From: Candidatus Iainarchaeum sp.
GTDB taxonomy: Archaea; Iainarchaeota; Iainarchaeia; Iainarchaeales; VGJJ01
Length of the DNA: 33,723 bases
NCBI GenBank assembly: GCA_016198125.1
Contig: JACQJG010000010.1
Coordinates: 1 to 33,723 of the forward strand
Direction of reading: 5' to 3'
The notes beneath the pieces are model-generated. The model was not told the DNA's origin, made no database searches, and saw only the letters and a list, made by a program, of their open reading frames with translations. The translations under genes were made by a program, and so were the position numbers. Each line of letters begins with the position of its first letter. The stretch's first letter is position 1. Below are positions 32,850 through 33,723 of this stretch, piece by piece.

Positions 32850-33203
32850 ATGAACGAAGAATCCCCAAACCATTCCAGCGAAGAAAAGCCCTGCTGCGGG
32901 CACTGCGCCACGCATTCCAAACATTTCAAAGAGGAAAATGCAGAGGCAACAGATTCGAAAAGCACGAATGGCATGAAAGCCTATTTTTTGGTGGGCGCTG
33001 CACTGGTGTTGGCGCTCATTTCTGCCATTCAATTCGTGCAAGCCGCCCAACTCGTACAGGAAATTGAACGCTCGCCTTCCGTATTCTACGGGGCGCCCGG
33101 TACAGGCCTTGCCACTACAGGCCTCCTGGATTCTGCCTATTCAACGCCTGACTCCAAGGAATCGAGCACAGCCAACAGTTCGACTATGGTGGGAGGGTGT
33201 TGA
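32850..33203 (+). CDS. small single-pass membrane protein with CCGHC motif and MVGGC tail
   Basis: This 117-residue protein has an N-terminal cluster PCCGHCATHSKHF (C15, C16, C19, H22, H25), a likely soft-metal or zinc site. One membrane helix follows (43-62) and then a Ser/Thr-rich segment with VFYGAPGTG that ends STMVGGC. The VFYGAPG stretch after the helix echoes AIYGAELG in the preceding protein, and both end in MVGGC, so the two may be distant paralogues. The ATG is one base after the previous stop. GGAGGGTG, which also encodes the previous protein's last glycines and cysteine, is its ribosome site. Confidence 0.75.
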   Translation: MNEESPNHSSEEKPCCGHCATHSKHFKEENAEATDSKSTNGMKAYFLVGAALVLALISAIQFVQAAQLVQEIERSPSVFYGAPGTGLATTGLLDSAYSTPDSKESSTANSSTMVGGC

Positions 33204-33659
33204 ATGCATGCAAGGATTGCACGCGTGCTGGGGGCAGTGGGAGTTGGACTCCTTTCACTTCCACGACTTGTTTCCGCCCATTGCCCTGCATGCGCCCTTG
33301 CAGTAGGCGCTGGCGCGGCCACGGCTTCCTATTATGGAATGGGGGCCGGCGCCGTAGGCACATTCGTTGGAGGCTTTGGCATTGTGATGGGCCTATGGAC
33401 TGCACGAATACTCAAACACGACCATAAACCCGTTCATAAAACGCTCATTGTGGGAGGCACGCTGGGCCTCACCCTCCTTGGACTTGGAGCGATTCCAAGC
33501 CAAACCATGTACGCGCCGGTCTCTCTTATTGGGGCTCCTGGAACATGGCTAAACAAAGTGTACTGGCTGGACAAAGCACTGATAGGAGCCGGGCTTGGAA
33601 TACTTGCCGCATTGGCCGCACACTATGCGCACAACCGCTTGAATAAGTCTCTGGGTTGA
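33204..33659 (+). CDS. multi-pass membrane protein with CPAC motif
   Basis: This 151-residue protein has about four membrane helices (about 5-24, 45-68, 80-97 and 123-141). Directly after the first is HCPACALAVGAGA with C27 and C30, a CxxC pair at the membrane surface, then glycine-rich helices. Around residue 72 a histidine-rich loop (KHDHKPVHK) may lie on the opposite side. From memory, similar CPxC-x-AVGAG proteins occur as uncharacterised genes in DPANN archaea and some bacteria, but I could not check this. It starts immediately after the previous stop, with GGAGGGTG as ribosome site, so it is the third gene of the same operon. Electron or thiol transfer or metal transport are possible roles (inference). 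Confidence 0.75.
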   Translation: MHARIARVLGAVGVGLLSLPRLVSAHCPACALAVGAGAATASYYGMGAGAVGTFVGGFGIVMGLWTARILKHDHKPVHKTLIVGGTLGLTLLGLGAIPSQTMYAPVSLIGAPGTWLNKVYWLDKALIGAGLGILAALAAHYAHNRLNKSLG

Positions 33660-33689
33660 ACCCTCTTTCCCTTTCAAGGAATTGCTTTC

Positions 33690-33723
33690 ATGATTGCCTT
33701 CCTTGCTGTTACCGCTGGCGCAC
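33690..33723 (+). CDS. start of a further gene, cut by the window edge
   Basis: An ATG at 33690 is preceded by AAGGA 11 bases upstream and opens MIAFLAVTAGA, a hydrophobic start that could be a signal or membrane segment. It lies 30 bases after the CPAC protein and may be the fourth gene of that operon. Only 11 codons are visible. Confidence 0.35.
   Translation, partial: MIAFLAVTAGA

Overview
The window reads as the chromosome of an archaeon. It has a Nop5-family C/D-box RNP core protein and a fibrillarin-like methyltransferase, a dimeric-type glycyl-tRNA synthetase with zinc-knuckle cysteines, tRNAs without encoded CCA, a tRNA-Arg gene interrupted at 37/38 with a bulge-helix-bulge fold, and AT-rich TATA boxes lying about 25 to 30 bases before start codons, so that many genes look leaderless. 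Many secreted single-pass proteins and reduced or bacterial-like core genes make a DPANN-type lineage (for example Diapherotrites) my best guess. That placement is inference and could not be tested here.

Layout. Positions 1-15254 hold envelope and housekeeping genes: a cut-off membrane-anchored protein, a DNA glycosylase, a GNAT-like protein, a 2249-residue surface protein with repeated Ig-like modules and a von Willebrand A domain, a beta-CASP nuclease, a coiled-coil protein, two single-pass proteins with extracytoplasmic beta domains, an AbrB/PIN toxin-antitoxin pair, an intron-containing tRNA-Arg(CCT), a dolichol/phytol-kinase-like membrane protein and fibrillarin. A second, A-rich PIN toxin-antitoxin pair lies at 15403-16197. 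Positions 16320-25340 are a seven-gene, one-strand purine cluster in transcription order purK-purE-purC-guaA-purB-guaB-purA. It takes AIR to SAICAR, cleaves SAICAR, and runs both branches from IMP to AMP and GMP. Gene architectures look bacterial (PurK/PurE route, fused GuaA, long PurA). Then come an unknown basic protein, a short Nop5 divergent from glyS, and a small basic protein.

Positions 28992-30125 hold an intact tRNA-Thr(CGT), a LAGLIDADG homing endonuclease gene starting one base after it, and a second diverged copy of the tRNA 3' half: a compact mobile unit tied to a tRNA gene. After a triple-repeat cysteine protein and a PRTase-like protein, the right end (31416-33659) holds what I consider the most promising undescribed system. 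A membrane-anchored winged-helix regulator with two extracytoplasmic cysteines is transcribed divergently from a tightly packed trio of cysteine-rich membrane proteins. The trio's promoter carries a perfect 14-bp palindrome and a short leader ORF with a hairpin. Two of the three proteins end in the same five residues, MVGGC.

No stretch above 300 bases lacks a gene. No CRISPR array, rRNA, IS element or replication origin was recognised.
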